Below, piece after piece: positions 33,575 to 42,838 of a stretch of DNA of 64,000 nt; within the stretch, counting starts at the first letter, position 1; each line of letters begins with the position of its first letter. The stretch covers positions 1,990,501-2,054,500 of the forward strand of contig NZ_CP072115.1 in NCBI RefSeq assembly GCF_017639855.1. The letters are read 5' to 3'. The notes under the pieces were generated by a model. The model saw only the letters and a program-made list of their open reading frames with translations. It ran no database searches and was not told the origin of the DNA. The DNA is from Streptococcus sp. zg-86. GTDB lineage: Bacteria > Bacillota > Bacilli > Lactobacillales > Streptococcaceae. Position numbers and translations under genes: made by a program.

Positions 33575-33635
33575 ATTCGTCTCCTTTTGTGAAAGTATGT
33601 TTATGATAGCATCTATTTAATAGAATTGCAAACTA

Positions 33636-34082
33636 CTATTTCCTCAAACCTTGGTTAATAGCTCTCACCTGCTTTTTCATATTATGGTAATTGATGAAAA
33701 AAATGATAACATAGATGATAACAAAAATTATTTCAAAAAACAGCAGCCAAGTGAGATTAAGAGGAAACCAGCCTGCTAGTAAGCCGAGCAATGTAAAGCC
33801 GACTGCGGTTAGAAGAAAATGCACCACCGTCATCTTGACCAAGCTCCAATCTTGCTTGAAAATTCGATCCACAATTTGAAATAATAGACCAATAGTCGCC
33901 CAGATAAGGGCTGAAATCAGCATGACTTCTACCAAATTAAAATGTTGCAGATAATACTGCCCCAAGGTAGATGCAGGATTGAGCGGCAGATAGGTACCGT
34001 GTCCAAAAATAGCGGACATCAACAGCGAGATACTTAGGCCAATGGTAATGCCAATACTTGCAGAATAAAGATAGGGTTTCAT
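33636..34082 (-). CDS. DUF3021 membrane protein, partner of the LytTR regulator
   Basis: This 148-residue protein has four hydrophobic segments (about 5-25, 45-67, 80-100 and 107-128) and a basic tail, matching DUF3021. It overlaps the LytTR gene by 4 nt (ATGA). Such pairs resemble the LytTR regulatory systems of streptococci (HdrRM and BrsRM in S. mutans), in which a membrane protein restrains a DNA-binding partner. By analogy it may be the inhibitor; that is inference. Confidence 0.82.
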   Translation of the reverse strand: MKPYLYSASIGITIGLSISLLMSAIFGHGTYLPLNPASTLGQYYLQHFNLVEVMLISALIWATIGLLFQIVDRIFKQDWSLVKMTVVHFLLTAVGFTLLGLLAGWFPLNLTWLLFFEIIFVIIYVIIFFINYHNMKKQVRAINQGLRK

Positions 34083-34522
34083 AAGTTCAATGCCTCCTTG
34101 ATACGTTTTAGATAGCGGCGTGAGGAATAGGTAACAGTCTTATTTTTTAAAACAATTTTCACCAATCCATTTGGGGTCAATTGCAGGTGTTCTATCTGTC
34201 GCAGATTGATGATTTCCGATTGTGAGATTTGCAGAAAATATTCAGGTACGATTTCCTTGACCTGATACAATCGAAGAGAAGATTGGTAGCAAGTTTCCCT
34301 TGCTGTGACTTGAAGCACACGATTTTCTACATAAATTGTATCAATCTCACTCCATTCAAGAAGATAAATTGCCTCTCCTTTTTTCACCGTTAGATTCGTC
34401 TGCCCTTTGTCTAGGTCTTTGGCATAGGCAATCAAATCAGATATTTCCGATGTCATAAAACGTGCTTCAATCTTGACCTGATCCTCTGTAAAAGCTGAAT
34501 CGATAGTTACTCTGACTTTCAT
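34079..34522 (-). CDS. LytTR-family DNA-binding regulator without receiver domain
   Basis: This 147-residue protein has an N-terminal segment of about 45 residues and a LytTR domain (about 48-146, including LEWSEIDTIYVENRVLQV, QVKEIVPEYFLQISQSEIINLRQI and YLKRIKEAL). There is no response-regulator receiver domain, so it should be controlled by its co-transcribed DUF3021 membrane partner rather than by a kinase. Known systems of this architecture often autoregulate and control bacteriocin or competence genes. A divergent gene for an unknown secreted protein shares its upstream region and is a candidate target. Confidence 0.88.
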   Translation of the reverse strand: MKVRVTIDSAFTEDQVKIEARFMTSEISDLIAYAKDLDKGQTNLTVKKGEAIYLLEWSEIDTIYVENRVLQVTARETCYQSSLRLYQVKEIVPEYFLQISQSEIINLRQIEHLQLTPNGLVKIVLKNKTVTYSSRRYLKRIKEALNL

Positions 34523-34630
34523 ATAGACTCCTTTCCTGTCTTTATTAAACCGTATTCGTGAGTAGATTTCAATAGCCTTTGCTCATGTGGTTATTTTAGA
34601 TACCTATTCGGTTGTTATCTATATAATAAT

Positions 34631-34660
34631 TTGATTTTGTATAGAAATAGATGGTATACT
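34631..34660 (+). promoter_or_regulatory. Promoter of the secreted-protein gene
   Basis: The -35 TTGATT (34631-34636) and -10 TATACT (34655-34660) are 18 bp apart. The stretch TGGTATACTAAAGAAAA (34652-34668) is identical to the -10 region in front of the two-component regulator gene at 62471-62487. Confidence 0.65.
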
Positions 34661-34689
34661 AAAGAAAAATGGTTTAGGAGGAATGTCAT

Positions 34690-35190
34690 ATGAAAAAATT
34701 ATCTTCCCTAGTTCTAGTGATTGCTTGCGTGTTTGCTACAAGGGACATCTCAACAACATCCATAAAAGCAGATGAGCCTGACTTTTCTAACTCAACCATT
34801 GCTCATTCAAACCATACTCATCTTCACCGATTAACCAGAGATGACCAGTTTGGACCCATCACCGTCCGCTTAACCATCTATGTAGAACTTTACACGAATG
34901 GTTCTTTCCGTCAAATCAATGCCATTCATAACCACTATTTGGAAGTTTTTTCTACTTCCTCCCCTCAACTCAGGGCAAAAATTCCCGATGATGCCTGTGT
35001 GAGCGTATGGTCCTCAACTGACTTCCCATCTACTACTCTCCTATATGCCTACAATGCCACACTCTTTTCAAGACTGACTTCCCCAAATAAAAAACTCCAA
35101 AAGGAATTAGACGATGCTCACTTCCATAAGATAGAGAGACAACTTTACCGCCGCTCAATCAATCAAAACGGACGATTTAAGCTCTATTAA
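34690..35190 (+). CDS. Unrecognised secreted protein
   Basis: This gene encodes 166 residues after a strong TTAGGAGG site. The N terminus is a signal peptide (MKKLSSLVLVIACVFATRDIS..., likely cut after ...SIKA near residue 27). The mature part is basic and rich in His and Asn, with a beta-rich middle (PITVRLTIYVELYTNG), a single Cys and a tail ending NGRFKLY. There is no cell-wall anchor or lipobox. It is divergent from the LytTR/DUF3021 pair and followed by a small broken frame. I do not recognise a family; a bacteriocin-like or other secreted factor is possible but unsupported. Confidence 0.7.
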   Translation: MKKLSSLVLVIACVFATRDISTTSIKADEPDFSNSTIAHSNHTHLHRLTRDDQFGPITVRLTIYVELYTNGSFRQINAIHNHYLEVFSTSSPQLRAKIPDDACVSVWSSTDFPSTTLLYAYNATLFSRLTSPNKKLQKELDDAHFHKIERQLYRRSINQNGRFKLY

Positions 35191-35195
35191 GCCTT

Positions 35196-35315
35196 ATGAA
35201 ACTAAGAGACACGTTGATTATCTGAGCTTCTATCATCATCGGTGCTATTATGATTAGCCAAGCAATCCTAATCGGACTCGATTATGTCGCTAACATGATA
35301 TTTTATACTCGTTGA
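35196..35315 (+). pseudogene. Broken small membrane-protein frame
   Basis: ATG at 35196 opens MKLRDTLII, meets TGA at 35223-35225, then continues in the same frame as ASIIIGAIMISQAILIGL...MIFYTR to a stop at 35313. With TGG in place of that TGA it would be a 39-residue one-helix membrane protein. It begins 5 nt after the secreted-protein gene, so it may be the relic of a partner or immunity peptide. The 160 bp beyond it hold only repeat-like sequence (an ATACTC start at 35307 and a stretch shared with 23358-23400). Confidence 0.45.
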
Positions 35316-35479
35316 CTAATACTCTATTACTATCAAAATTTCGATACTTTATCAGATGGTGTAGGCGCAAGCAACCTCCTGCTAAATGTTGATTCTAAGA
35401 TCTCAAAATTTCCGTTAGGTTTGGGACAAAGAGAGTTTGATTTTTGAAATTCTTTATCATCAATTCTTTAATTAAACAT

Positions 35480-35536
35480 AAAAAGCGAACAGTATAGGAT
35501 TCTGAGTATCAGAAAACTAGTTTTGTTCGCTTTTTA
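35480..35536 (-). terminator. Terminator of mutS
   Basis: AAAAAGCGAAC (35480-35490) pairs with GTTCGCTTTTT (35525-35535) around a long loop, with T-rich flanks on both strands, just past the mutS stop. Confidence 0.75.
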
Positions 35537-35567
35537 TATTTAGGGTTGAACTGTTGTCACAGCCTCC

Positions 35568-38099
35568 TTATACCAATTTCTTCAATTCAGCTAAGGCATT
35601 CATAGCTTCAAGCGGAGTCATGGTGTAGACGTCTAACTTCTCTAATTGTTCTAGTGCTGGATGTGGGGCGGAAAAGAGGTCCATTTGACCGACAGGAGGT
35701 TGAAAAGACACTTCTTCTGCTCTCTGCGGTAGCTGGGTTTGATTTTCTAGGGATTGTAAAATAGTGTCTGCCCGCTGCAAGAGAGCGTCTGGCATACCCG
35801 CAATTTTAGCCACATGAATTCCATAAGACTTATCAGCAGGTCCTGAAGCAATCTTGTGCAAGAAGGTCACTTGACCATTGTGTTCTAAGGTAGATACATG
35901 GACATTTTCTAAATGTGCCAAGGTTTCACTCAACTCTGTCAATTCATGGTAATGGGTAGCAAACAAGGTCTTTGCTCCGATGCGATCATGAATGTATTCG
36001 ATAATCGATTGAGCCAAGGCCATTCCATCATAGGTTGCCGTTCCACGCCCTAATTCATCAAAGAGAATCAAGGACTGTTCACTCGCTAAACGAATGGCTT
36101 TATTGGCTTCCATCATTTCGACCATAAAGGTTGACTGGCCACTAACCAAATCATCTGCCGCTCCGATTCGGGTAAAAATTGCATCAAAAATCGGTAAGGT
36201 AACAACCTCTGCTGGCACATAGGAGCCCATTTGCGCCATGATGACAATCATGCCTAGCTGGCGCATATAGGTTGATTTACCACTCATATTCGGACCTGTA
36301 ATCAACTGCATATTGGTCGCTTCATCAAGGACAATGGAGTTAGGAATATAGGTCTGCTTGCCCATCACTTTTTCAACAACAGCATGACGCCCTTGTTCAA
36401 TGGTTAATTGACGCGTATCCGTAAACTGAGGGCATACATAGCGCTGGTTTTCTGCCACAACAGCAAAGGATTGCAGTACATCAATCGTCGCAATAGTCCG
36501 CGCTAGCCGTTGCAGGCGGCTGATGTATTTTTCCACTTCTTGTCGAATCCGCATGAAAATCTCATACTCCAGATGAGCCGATTTATCACGTGCCTCGAGC
36601 ATTTGTCCTTCAATCTTAGCCAACTCTTCTGTCCCATAGCGCTCTGAATTTTTCAAGGTTGCCTTACGGAAGAAATGGTCTGGGACATGATTCAAATTTG
36701 AATTGGTTACGTGGAAATAGTAGCCATCTTTTTTATTGTAATCAATTTTTAGATTGTTAATACCTGAATTGGCTCGCTCCTTGGCTTCTATTTCAGCAAT
36801 CCAGCCAGTCCCTTCACGCATGACAAGACGGTATTGATCCAAGGTAGCATCAAACCCTGTCTTGATAATATTTCCATCTGTAATCGCCCCTTGGGCATCG
36901 GGGGCAATCGCTTCACTAATCAAGGCATGAAGCTCAGGAATGGCATCTAAACTTGAAATCAAGGGAGTAAGAGTAGGCTCATCTATCTGCTCTAAAATCA
37001 TCCGGATTGCAGGCACATTCGACAAAGTCTGAGAAAGTTGTAGCAAGTCCTTCGGTAGAGTTTTACCAAAGGAAACCCGACTAGCCAAGCGCTCAATATC
37101 ATAAACCCCTTTTAAACTCTCGACCAAATCGCTTCGTTCAAAGAAATAATCCAAGAAAACCTGCACCACACGTTGACGCGATTCGATTTTTGTACGGTCA
37201 ATTAGGGGGCGGTCAATCCATGAGCGCAGCAAACGCAAGCCCATGGCAGTTTTGGTTTCATCCAAAAGCCAGTAAAGACTGCCGTGTTTCTTCCCTGTTC
37301 GCGCATTTTCCAACAGATCAAGACTCGATTTGGTTGCATAATCCATCTGCAAATAATCCTTGATTTCATAATGCTGTACCTTTTGCAAATGGACCAAATC
37401 CCGTAACTGTGTCCGTAAGACATAGCTCAGGAGTTTGCCAGCTACATTTTTTTCAATTGCAATTAAAGATGGATCAAGCAACTGCGTATCATCTGCTACT
37501 GTATCCTCATGAGATAAGAGAAGATTCATTTGAGATGTCAGAACCTGCTCCTCTTCCTCCGACAAAGAATAGCCAATGACCAATTCACGCGCACGAAGGT
37601 TACGAATTTCACCGCACAAGGTCATAAAATCATCTAGGCTGGTCACAAAAAACTGCCCTGTTGCCACATCCATATAAGACAAGGCATAGGTCACACCTTG
37701 GCGATCGATTGCCACCAAAAAGTTACTTTCAGAGCCGATTTTTGACGAGTCCACAACCGTCCCAGGTGTAATAATCTGAACAACTTCACGTTTCACGACA
37801 CCAACAGCAGTCTTAGGGTCTTCCACCTGTTCAGCAATTGCGACCTTATGTCCCAAATCAACCAGAGTATCAATGTACTGCTGAGCTGCATGATAGGGAA
37901 CGCCCGCCATCGGAATAGGATTTTCCGCATTGCGGTTGCGACTGGTCAAAGTTAATTCCAAAATCTGCGCTGCCTCTACAGCATCATCATAAAATAATTC
38001 ATAGAAATCCCCCATGCGAAATAGCAAAAAAGCATCTGGATAGTTTGCTTTTATATCCAGATACTGTTGCATGCCGGGTGAAATTTTTTCTTTTGCCAT
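35568..38099 (-). CDS. mutS: DNA mismatch repair protein MutS
   Basis: This mismatch-recognition ATPase has 843 residues. The N-terminal mismatch-binding domain has the GDFYELF motif (about 31-37, the Phe-X-Glu that stacks on the mispair). The ATPase domain has Walker A GPNMSGKST (602-610), the signature around STFMVEM and Walker B LILFDELGRGT, ending with the helix-turn-helix used for dimerisation. It is co-transcribed with argR, which ends 10 nt upstream, an arrangement common in lactobacilli and streptococci. Confidence 0.96.
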   Translation of the reverse strand: MAKEKISPGMQQYLDIKANYPDAFLLFRMGDFYELFYDDAVEAAQILELTLTSRNRNAENPIPMAGVPYHAAQQYIDTLVDLGHKVAIAEQVEDPKTAVGVVKREVVQIITPGTVVDSSKIGSESNFLVAIDRQGVTYALSYMDVATGQFFVTSLDDFMTLCGEIRNLRARELVIGYSLSEEEEQVLTSQMNLLLSHEDTVADDTQLLDPSLIAIEKNVAGKLLSYVLRTQLRDLVHLQKVQHYEIKDYLQMDYATKSSLDLLENARTGKKHGSLYWLLDETKTAMGLRLLRSWIDRPLIDRTKIESRQRVVQVFLDYFFERSDLVESLKGVYDIERLASRVSFGKTLPKDLLQLSQTLSNVPAIRMILEQIDEPTLTPLISSLDAIPELHALISEAIAPDAQGAITDGNIIKTGFDATLDQYRLVMREGTGWIAEIEAKERANSGINNLKIDYNKKDGYYFHVTNSNLNHVPDHFFRKATLKNSERYGTEELAKIEGQMLEARDKSAHLEYEIFMRIRQEVEKYISRLQRLARTIATIDVLQSFAVVAENQRYVCPQFTDTRQLTIEQGRHAVVEKVMGKQTYIPNSIVLDEATNMQLITGPNMSGKSTYMRQLGMIVIMAQMGSYVPAEVVTLPIFDAIFTRIGAADDLVSGQSTFMVEMMEANKAIRLASEQSLILFDELGRGTATYDGMALAQSIIEYIHDRIGAKTLFATHYHELTELSETLAHLENVHVSTLEHNGQVTFLHKIASGPADKSYGIHVAKIAGMPDALLQRADTILQSLENQTQLPQRAEEVSFQPPVGQMDLFSAPHPALEQLEKLDVYTMTPLEAMNALAELKKLV

Positions 38100-38109
38100 C
38101 TCATCCCTC

Positions 38110-38550
38110 TCAATCCAAGTACGATTTTATCTCAGCTTCTACCTGCTTAGCCGCTACTTCATCACGACAAATAACCAGCAGAGTATCGGCTCCTGCTAAG
38201 GTTCCTAAAATCGTAGTCGGTTTTTCAATATCAATAATATTGGCCATCAAGGCTGCTTCACCCAATTCTGAATGCAAAACCAAAATAAAACTCGCACGCT
38301 CCACCTTATAGGCATATTTAGCCAATAATTGAGTAAAGGTCATTTCCTCTTGTTGGATTGGTAAGGCATAATAGGAACTGCCATTTTCATGCATTTTAAC
38401 AAGACCCAATTCACGCAAATCACGGGATAAGGTGGTCTGGGTCACAGAAATGCCATGTCGAGCAAGGCCCTGTTGTATCTCTGCCTGTGTCCGAATCTTT
38501 TCTTCACGAATCATAGTTTGAATCAATTCTTGTCTTTGTATTTTATTCAC
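38110..38550 (-). CDS. argR: Arginine repressor ArgR
   Basis: This 146-residue protein has an N-terminal winged HTH (about 1-70; TQAEIQQGLARHGISVTQTTLSRDLRELGLVK) and a C-terminal arginine-binding hexamerisation domain with GTLAGADTLLVICRDE, where the Asp that contacts arginine lies. It is divergent from argS and followed by mutS. Streptococci carry several ArgR/AhrC paralogues; this is the copy of the conserved argS-argR-mutS locus. Confidence 0.95.
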   Translation of the reverse strand: MNKIQRQELIQTMIREEKIRTQAEIQQGLARHGISVTQTTLSRDLRELGLVKMHENGSSYYALPIQQEEMTFTQLLAKYAYKVERASFILVLHSELGEAALMANIIDIEKPTTILGTLAGADTLLVICRDEVAAKQVEAEIKSYLD

Positions 38551-38662
38551 TCGTCTACCTCAAACTGTATATTGTATGAATAGTATAACAAATTTTAGCT
38601 GTTTTCTCATGCGTAACATCAGAAATATGTTAAAATAGAATGAATAACTCTGGAGGTTTATT

Positions 38663-40351
38663 ATGAATCAAAAAATGCTTGTTGCTGAAAAACTAGCAAC
38701 TACCATTTCTAGTCTCGATCTAGAAGCTATTTACGCACTATTAGAAAAACCAAAATCATCTGAAATGGGAGACATCGCTTTTCCTGCTTTTTCATTAGCC
38801 AAGGTTGAGCGCAAAGCGCCTCAAGCTATCGCAGCGGACATCGCGGAAAAATTGGATACAGAGGGATTTGAAAAAATTGTTGCAACTGGTCCTTATGTCA
38901 ACTTTTTCTTAGACAAAGCAGTCATTTCACACGCAACCTTGACCCAGGTCATAGAAGAAAAAGAGAAATATGGACAACAAAAACGTGGTGAAGGACAAAA
39001 CATCACGATTGACATGTCTAGTCCAAACATCGCAAAGCCCTTCTCTGTTGGTCACTTACGTTCTACGGTTATCGGAGATGCCCTTGCCAATATCTATGAA
39101 AAAATGGGCTACAAGGCGCTTCGTATCAACCATTTGGGGGACTGGGGAAAACAGTTTGGTCTCTTAATCGTGGCCTACAAGCTATGGGGCGATAAGGCTG
39201 CTGTCGAAGCCAATCCGATTTCAGAATTGCTCAAACTCTATGTCCGTATCAATGCTGAAGCTGATGAAAATCCTGAACTAGACGAAGAAGGACGGAAGTG
39301 GTTTAAAAAATTAGAAGACGGAGATGCAGAAGCTCTTGAACTCTGGCAATGGTTCCGTGATGAAAGTCTAGTTGAGTTTAACCGTATCTATGACAAGCTC
39401 AATATTACCTTTGATTATATTCAAGGTGAGGCATTCTACAACGATAAGATGGACAAGGGAATTGACATTCTCAAAGAGAAAAACCTCCTGCAAGAATCAA
39501 AAGGTGCCATGATTGTTGATTTGGAAAACTATAATCTCCCACCAGCCCTGATTATGAAATCAGACGGCGCAACCCTCTACATCACTCGTGATATTGCAAC
39601 AGCCCTTTACCGCAAAGAACAGTACAACTTCGTCAAAAATATTTACGTCGTGGGGCAAGAACAAGCCAACCACTTCAAGCAGTTAAAAGCTGTTCTCAAA
39701 GAAATGGGACTTGACTGGAGTGATGATATGCTTCACATCGCCTTTGGTTTGGTGACAAGAGACAAGAAAAAACTGTCTACTCGTAAGGGAAATATCATCC
39801 TCTTAGAACCAACTCTTGATGAAGCCGTTTCTCGTGCCCTTTGTCAAATCGAAGCGAAAAATCCTGATTTGGAAGACAAGGAAGCTGTCGCAGAAGCTGT
39901 TGGTGTAGGAGCTGTCAAATTCTTCGACCTCAAAACAGACCGCGAAAATGGTTATGACTTTGATTTGGAAGCAATGGTATCCTTTGAAGGGGAAACTGGT
40001 CCTTACGTCCAATATGCCTACGCACGGATTCAATCCATTCTCCGCAAAGGTAACTTCACACCTACAAACGATAACCATTACCAATTGACTGATGCAGAAA
40101 GCTGGGAGATTATCAAACATCTCCAAAACTTCGCCAACGTCATCGAAAAAGCTGCTGACAAGTACGACCCATCCTTGATTGCCAAATATGCTATCAACCT
40201 TGCCCAAGCCTTTAACAAATACTACGCACACACTCGCATTCTTGATGAAAGTCCAGAACGCGACAGCCGCCTAGCTTTGGCTTACGCAACAGGTGTTGTC
40301 TTAAAAGAAGCTCTTCGTCTCCTTGGTGTTGAAGCTCCTGAAAAAATGTAA
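38663..40351 (+). CDS. argS: Arginyl-tRNA synthetase
   Basis: This class I synthetase charges tRNA-Arg. Its 562 residues have the N-terminal additional domain typical of ArgRS (about 1-110), the HIGH-equivalent SVGHLRSTVIGD (about 130), the KMSKS-equivalent KKLSTRKGN (about 376) and the DALR anticodon-binding domain (about 440-562). The ribosome binding site TCTGGAGG precedes the ATG. It is divergent from argR, and ArgR control of the shared 110-bp region is plausible. Confidence 0.97.
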   Translation: MNQKMLVAEKLATTISSLDLEAIYALLEKPKSSEMGDIAFPAFSLAKVERKAPQAIAADIAEKLDTEGFEKIVATGPYVNFFLDKAVISHATLTQVIEEKEKYGQQKRGEGQNITIDMSSPNIAKPFSVGHLRSTVIGDALANIYEKMGYKALRINHLGDWGKQFGLLIVAYKLWGDKAAVEANPISELLKLYVRINAEADENPELDEEGRKWFKKLEDGDAEALELWQWFRDESLVEFNRIYDKLNITFDYIQGEAFYNDKMDKGIDILKEKNLLQESKGAMIVDLENYNLPPALIMKSDGATLYITRDIATALYRKEQYNFVKNIYVVGQEQANHFKQLKAVLKEMGLDWSDDMLHIAFGLVTRDKKKLSTRKGNIILLEPTLDEAVSRALCQIEAKNPDLEDKEAVAEAVGVGAVKFFDLKTDRENGYDFDLEAMVSFEGETGPYVQYAYARIQSILRKGNFTPTNDNHYQLTDAESWEIIKHLQNFANVIEKAADKYDPSLIAKYAINLAQAFNKYYAHTRILDESPERDSRLALAYATGVVLKEALRLLGVEAPEKM

Positions 40352-40353
40352 AG

Positions 40354-40385
40354 AACAAACTCCTTGGAAATCCAAGGAGTTTTAT
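40354..40385 (+). terminator. Terminator of argS
   Basis: ACTCCTTGG and CCAAGGAGT pair around a 5-nt loop, followed by TTTTATT. It could also stop the convergent membrane-protein gene. Confidence 0.9.
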
Positions 40386-40390
40386 TCACT

Positions 40391-40924
40391 TTAAATATCT
40401 GTTGCTGTCTGTTCCATTGACGGTTTTTCTTTTGGTTTACGAAGTAGGAAGAAGACCGTCAAACCGGAAAATAGGAGAAAGAGCACAATGCCTAGACCAT
40501 AACCTCCCAAAGTTGTAGCTTGCATTGTTTTACGTAGCATTTCATCTGAATAATAAGTAGCAATACCCCTTCCACCGATATAAGCATAGGTTCCATTAAT
40601 TAAGGTGACAAACAAGTAGGCTAGATACGTATAGGAAGCTGTTTCATTTTTCTTCTGGAATAAGAAAACAATTGTTGCAACAATTAATACCAAGAGGACA
40701 AGGGCTAGAATTTTATTGAGTATATTTCCGTCAAATTCCATTCCCGCTTTTGTGACTTTGATCATCTCATCAATATTAACCTTGGGCATATTCAGCTTAG
40801 TATAGGTGTCTCGTATCAGATCCTCATCAAACGTTTTAGGAGTAAACCTTCCCCATAGCTTCGCTAGTGTCGCAATGGTTGACAATGTCACTAAAATATA
40901 TAAATGAATCGGTTTTTTCATCAT
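40391..40924 (-). CDS. Membrane protein of unknown function
   Basis: This 177-residue protein has four hydrophobic segments (about 8-24, 68-88, 98-117 and 139-160). The loop between the first and second is extracellular and charged (FTPKTFDEDLIRDTYTKL). The C terminus is basic and cytoplasmic. A good GGAGAAGG ribosome binding site precedes the tandem ATGs at 40924. No family motif is recognised. It is convergent with argS and shares its terminator. Confidence 0.7.
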   Translation of the reverse strand: MMKKPIHLYILVTLSTIATLAKLWGRFTPKTFDEDLIRDTYTKLNMPKVNIDEMIKVTKAGMEFDGNILNKILALVLLVLIVATIVFLFQKKNETASYTYLAYLFVTLINGTYAYIGGRGIATYYSDEMLRKTMQATTLGGYGLGIVLFLLFSGLTVFFLLRKPKEKPSMEQTATDI

Positions 40925-41037
40925 ACCTTCTCCTTTGTATTATTGTTTTGTTACAATCGATTATACTCCTTTATTTTTGGCTTGTCAATCCTAATCGTAA
41001 GAAAATATTACATGCTTTCAAACAGAACAACTCTCTA

Positions 41038-42537
41038 TTATTTCACATTCTGGCGGCGATAGGTAGTCGTCAAATCTAGCAGATTTGCTTCTACTTCTGC
41101 TGTCAGTTGCTCTTTTGTCATCCGCCATGTCCAGTTTCCACCTAGGGTATTTGGCAAATTCATCCGTGCAGAGCCGTCTAGTTCAAGTAAATCTTGCATG
41201 GTTGCAACTGCCATAAAGGCAACTGAGCCAAACAACATCCGCAGCATGGCATGGTTAATGGATTCATCCGAATGACGGTTGCTATAAGCATCCAGATAAG
41301 CCTTTGCTTCATCACTGACTTCATTCTCATACCAACCACGAACCGTACTATTATCATGCGTACCAGTATAGGCCACAACATTTCGCCGGTGGTTATGGGG
41401 GGCTTCAATGCTGTCTCCATGAGGGTCAAAAGCAAATTGCAAGACCTTCATGCCAGGGAAGCCGGTTGTTTCACGTAGTTCAATAACCTTATCTGTCACA
41501 GAACCTAAATCCTCAGCAATAATATTCAAATCGCCCAAGGCTTCCTTGATGGCCGCAAACAATTCAAAACCTGGTGCCTCTACGCGATAACCATTGACAG
41601 CTGTTGTTTCACCTACTGGGATTTCCCAGAAAGAAGCAAAGCCAATAAAGTGGTCAATTCGTACCATATCATACAATTTGAAACTCTCACGTAAGCGAGC
41701 AATCCACCAAGAAAATCCGTCTGCCTTCATTGCCTCCCAGTCGTAAATCGGATTACCCCACAACTGACCGATTTCTGAAAAAGCATCAGGTGGACAACCT
41801 GCAACCACACTTGGACGACCTTCTTCATCTGTCTTGAAGAACTGTGGATTTGCCCACATATCAGAAGAATCAGCTGCAATATAAATCGGCATATCTCCAA
41901 CAATTTCAATACCACGCTCATTCGCATAGGTCTTCAACTCCCGCCATTGACGGAAGAACAGATATTGCGTCACACGGTGATAATCTATTTTGTCGGCCAA
42001 TTGCTCACGATAAAAAGCAAGAGCTCCTGGTTCCCGTCTACGGATGGCATCATCTTCCCAATCTGTCCAAGCCTTAAGATCAAAGTGTTCCTTAATGGCC
42101 ATATACTCTGCAAAATTATCCAGCCAAGAAGCCTGCTCTTCCAAGAAAGCCTGGTAATCTGCTGGCAAACCTTGTGCTTTCATGCGTGCGACAACCTTTT
42201 CTAAAACAGGACGACGACCATAGAAGATTTTTGCATAATCTACTTCAGTTGGATTCTCTCCAAAATCAATCCCTTCTATTTCATGTCCTTCTAGCCAGCC
42301 CTCTTTCATCAATAACTCAAAATCAATAAAATGTGTATTGCCTGCAAAGGCTGAAAATGACTGGTAAGGAGAATCGCCATAACTCGTTGTTCCTAAAGGT
42401 AAAATTTGCCAATAGCGTTGCTTGGTCCGTTCCAAAAAATCCACGAAGTCATAAGCAGATTGCCCAAAGGTCCCAATTCCGTAATTCCCTGGTAGGGAGG
42501 AAATGTGAAGCAAGACTCCACTGCGTCGTTCTTTCAT
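41038..42537 (-). CDS. malQ: 4-alpha-glucanotransferase (amylomaltase)
   Basis: This GH77 enzyme disproportionates maltodextrins in the cytoplasm and releases glucose. From the ATG at 42537 (AAAAGGAG upstream) it has 500 residues starting MKERRSGVLLHISSLPGNYGIGTFG; a start at 42591 would read through the promoter and operator and is rejected. Key segments are GDMPIYIAADSSD, VRIDHFIGF (nucleophile Asp), IAEDLG (acid/base Glu) and YTGTHDN (third acidic residue). It is divergent from malX, and control is by MalR and CcpA sites in the shared region. No malP phosphorylase gene follows in this window. Confidence 0.95.
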   Translation of the reverse strand: MKERRSGVLLHISSLPGNYGIGTFGQSAYDFVDFLERTKQRYWQILPLGTTSYGDSPYQSFSAFAGNTHFIDFELLMKEGWLEGHEIEGIDFGENPTEVDYAKIFYGRRPVLEKVVARMKAQGLPADYQAFLEEQASWLDNFAEYMAIKEHFDLKAWTDWEDDAIRRREPGALAFYREQLADKIDYHRVTQYLFFRQWRELKTYANERGIEIVGDMPIYIAADSSDMWANPQFFKTDEEGRPSVVAGCPPDAFSEIGQLWGNPIYDWEAMKADGFSWWIARLRESFKLYDMVRIDHFIGFASFWEIPVGETTAVNGYRVEAPGFELFAAIKEALGDLNIIAEDLGSVTDKVIELRETTGFPGMKVLQFAFDPHGDSIEAPHNHRRNVVAYTGTHDNSTVRGWYENEVSDEAKAYLDAYSNRHSDESINHAMLRMLFGSVAFMAVATMQDLLELDGSARMNLPNTLGGNWTWRMTKEQLTAEVEANLLDLTTTYRRQNVK

Positions 42538-42587
42538 AATCCTACTCCTTTTATATAGAATATAGTCTATTGTTTGCTCATCTATTC

Positions 42588-42636
42588 GCAAACGTTTGCT
42601 TGTTCACATTATATAATGTTAGCGCTCACAAATCAA
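42588..42636 (-). promoter_or_regulatory. malQ promoter with cre site and LacI-type operator
   Basis: The minus-strand -35 TTGATT (42631-42636) and -10 TATAAT (42608-42613) are 17 bp apart. The spacer holds TTGTGAGCGCTAACAT (42616-42631, read on minus), a full match to the CcpA cre consensus WTGNNARCGNWWWCAW. The perfect palindrome GCAAACGTTTGC (42588-42599) lies at the transcription start and is the expected MalR operator. Confidence 0.8.
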
Positions 42637-42736
42637 GCCCTATTTGGTAAGAATCTATGTTTTTTCTATGTTTTTCTTTACATTTAATCGTTTTTGTCCT
42701 CTCAACTATTTTTTTAACAATTTTTCAAAAAAAGAC

Positions 42737-42788
42737 TTGCAAACGCATTCATTTTACGATATAATGATTTCAACAAGCAAACGTTTGC
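42737..42788 (+). promoter_or_regulatory. malX promoter with cre site and LacI-type operator
   Basis: The -35 TTGCAA (42737-42742) and -10 TATAAT (42760-42765) are 17 bp apart. A cre site TTGCAAACGCATTCAT (42737-42752) matches the CcpA consensus at every position and covers the -35. The same perfect palindrome as at malQ, GCAAACGTTTGC, sits at 42777-42788 just past the start site. The leader to malX is about 70 nt. Confidence 0.85.
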
Positions 42789-42838
42789 GTTATCCGTGGG
42801 CGTTTTACTACATTAACATTATTCTTGGAGGGGATAAT

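Noticed and set aside
42644..42838. Longer N terminus for MalX
   Set aside because: It would translate the malX promoter, cre site and operator; the ATG at 42839 has GGAGGGG and a proper lipoprotein signal.
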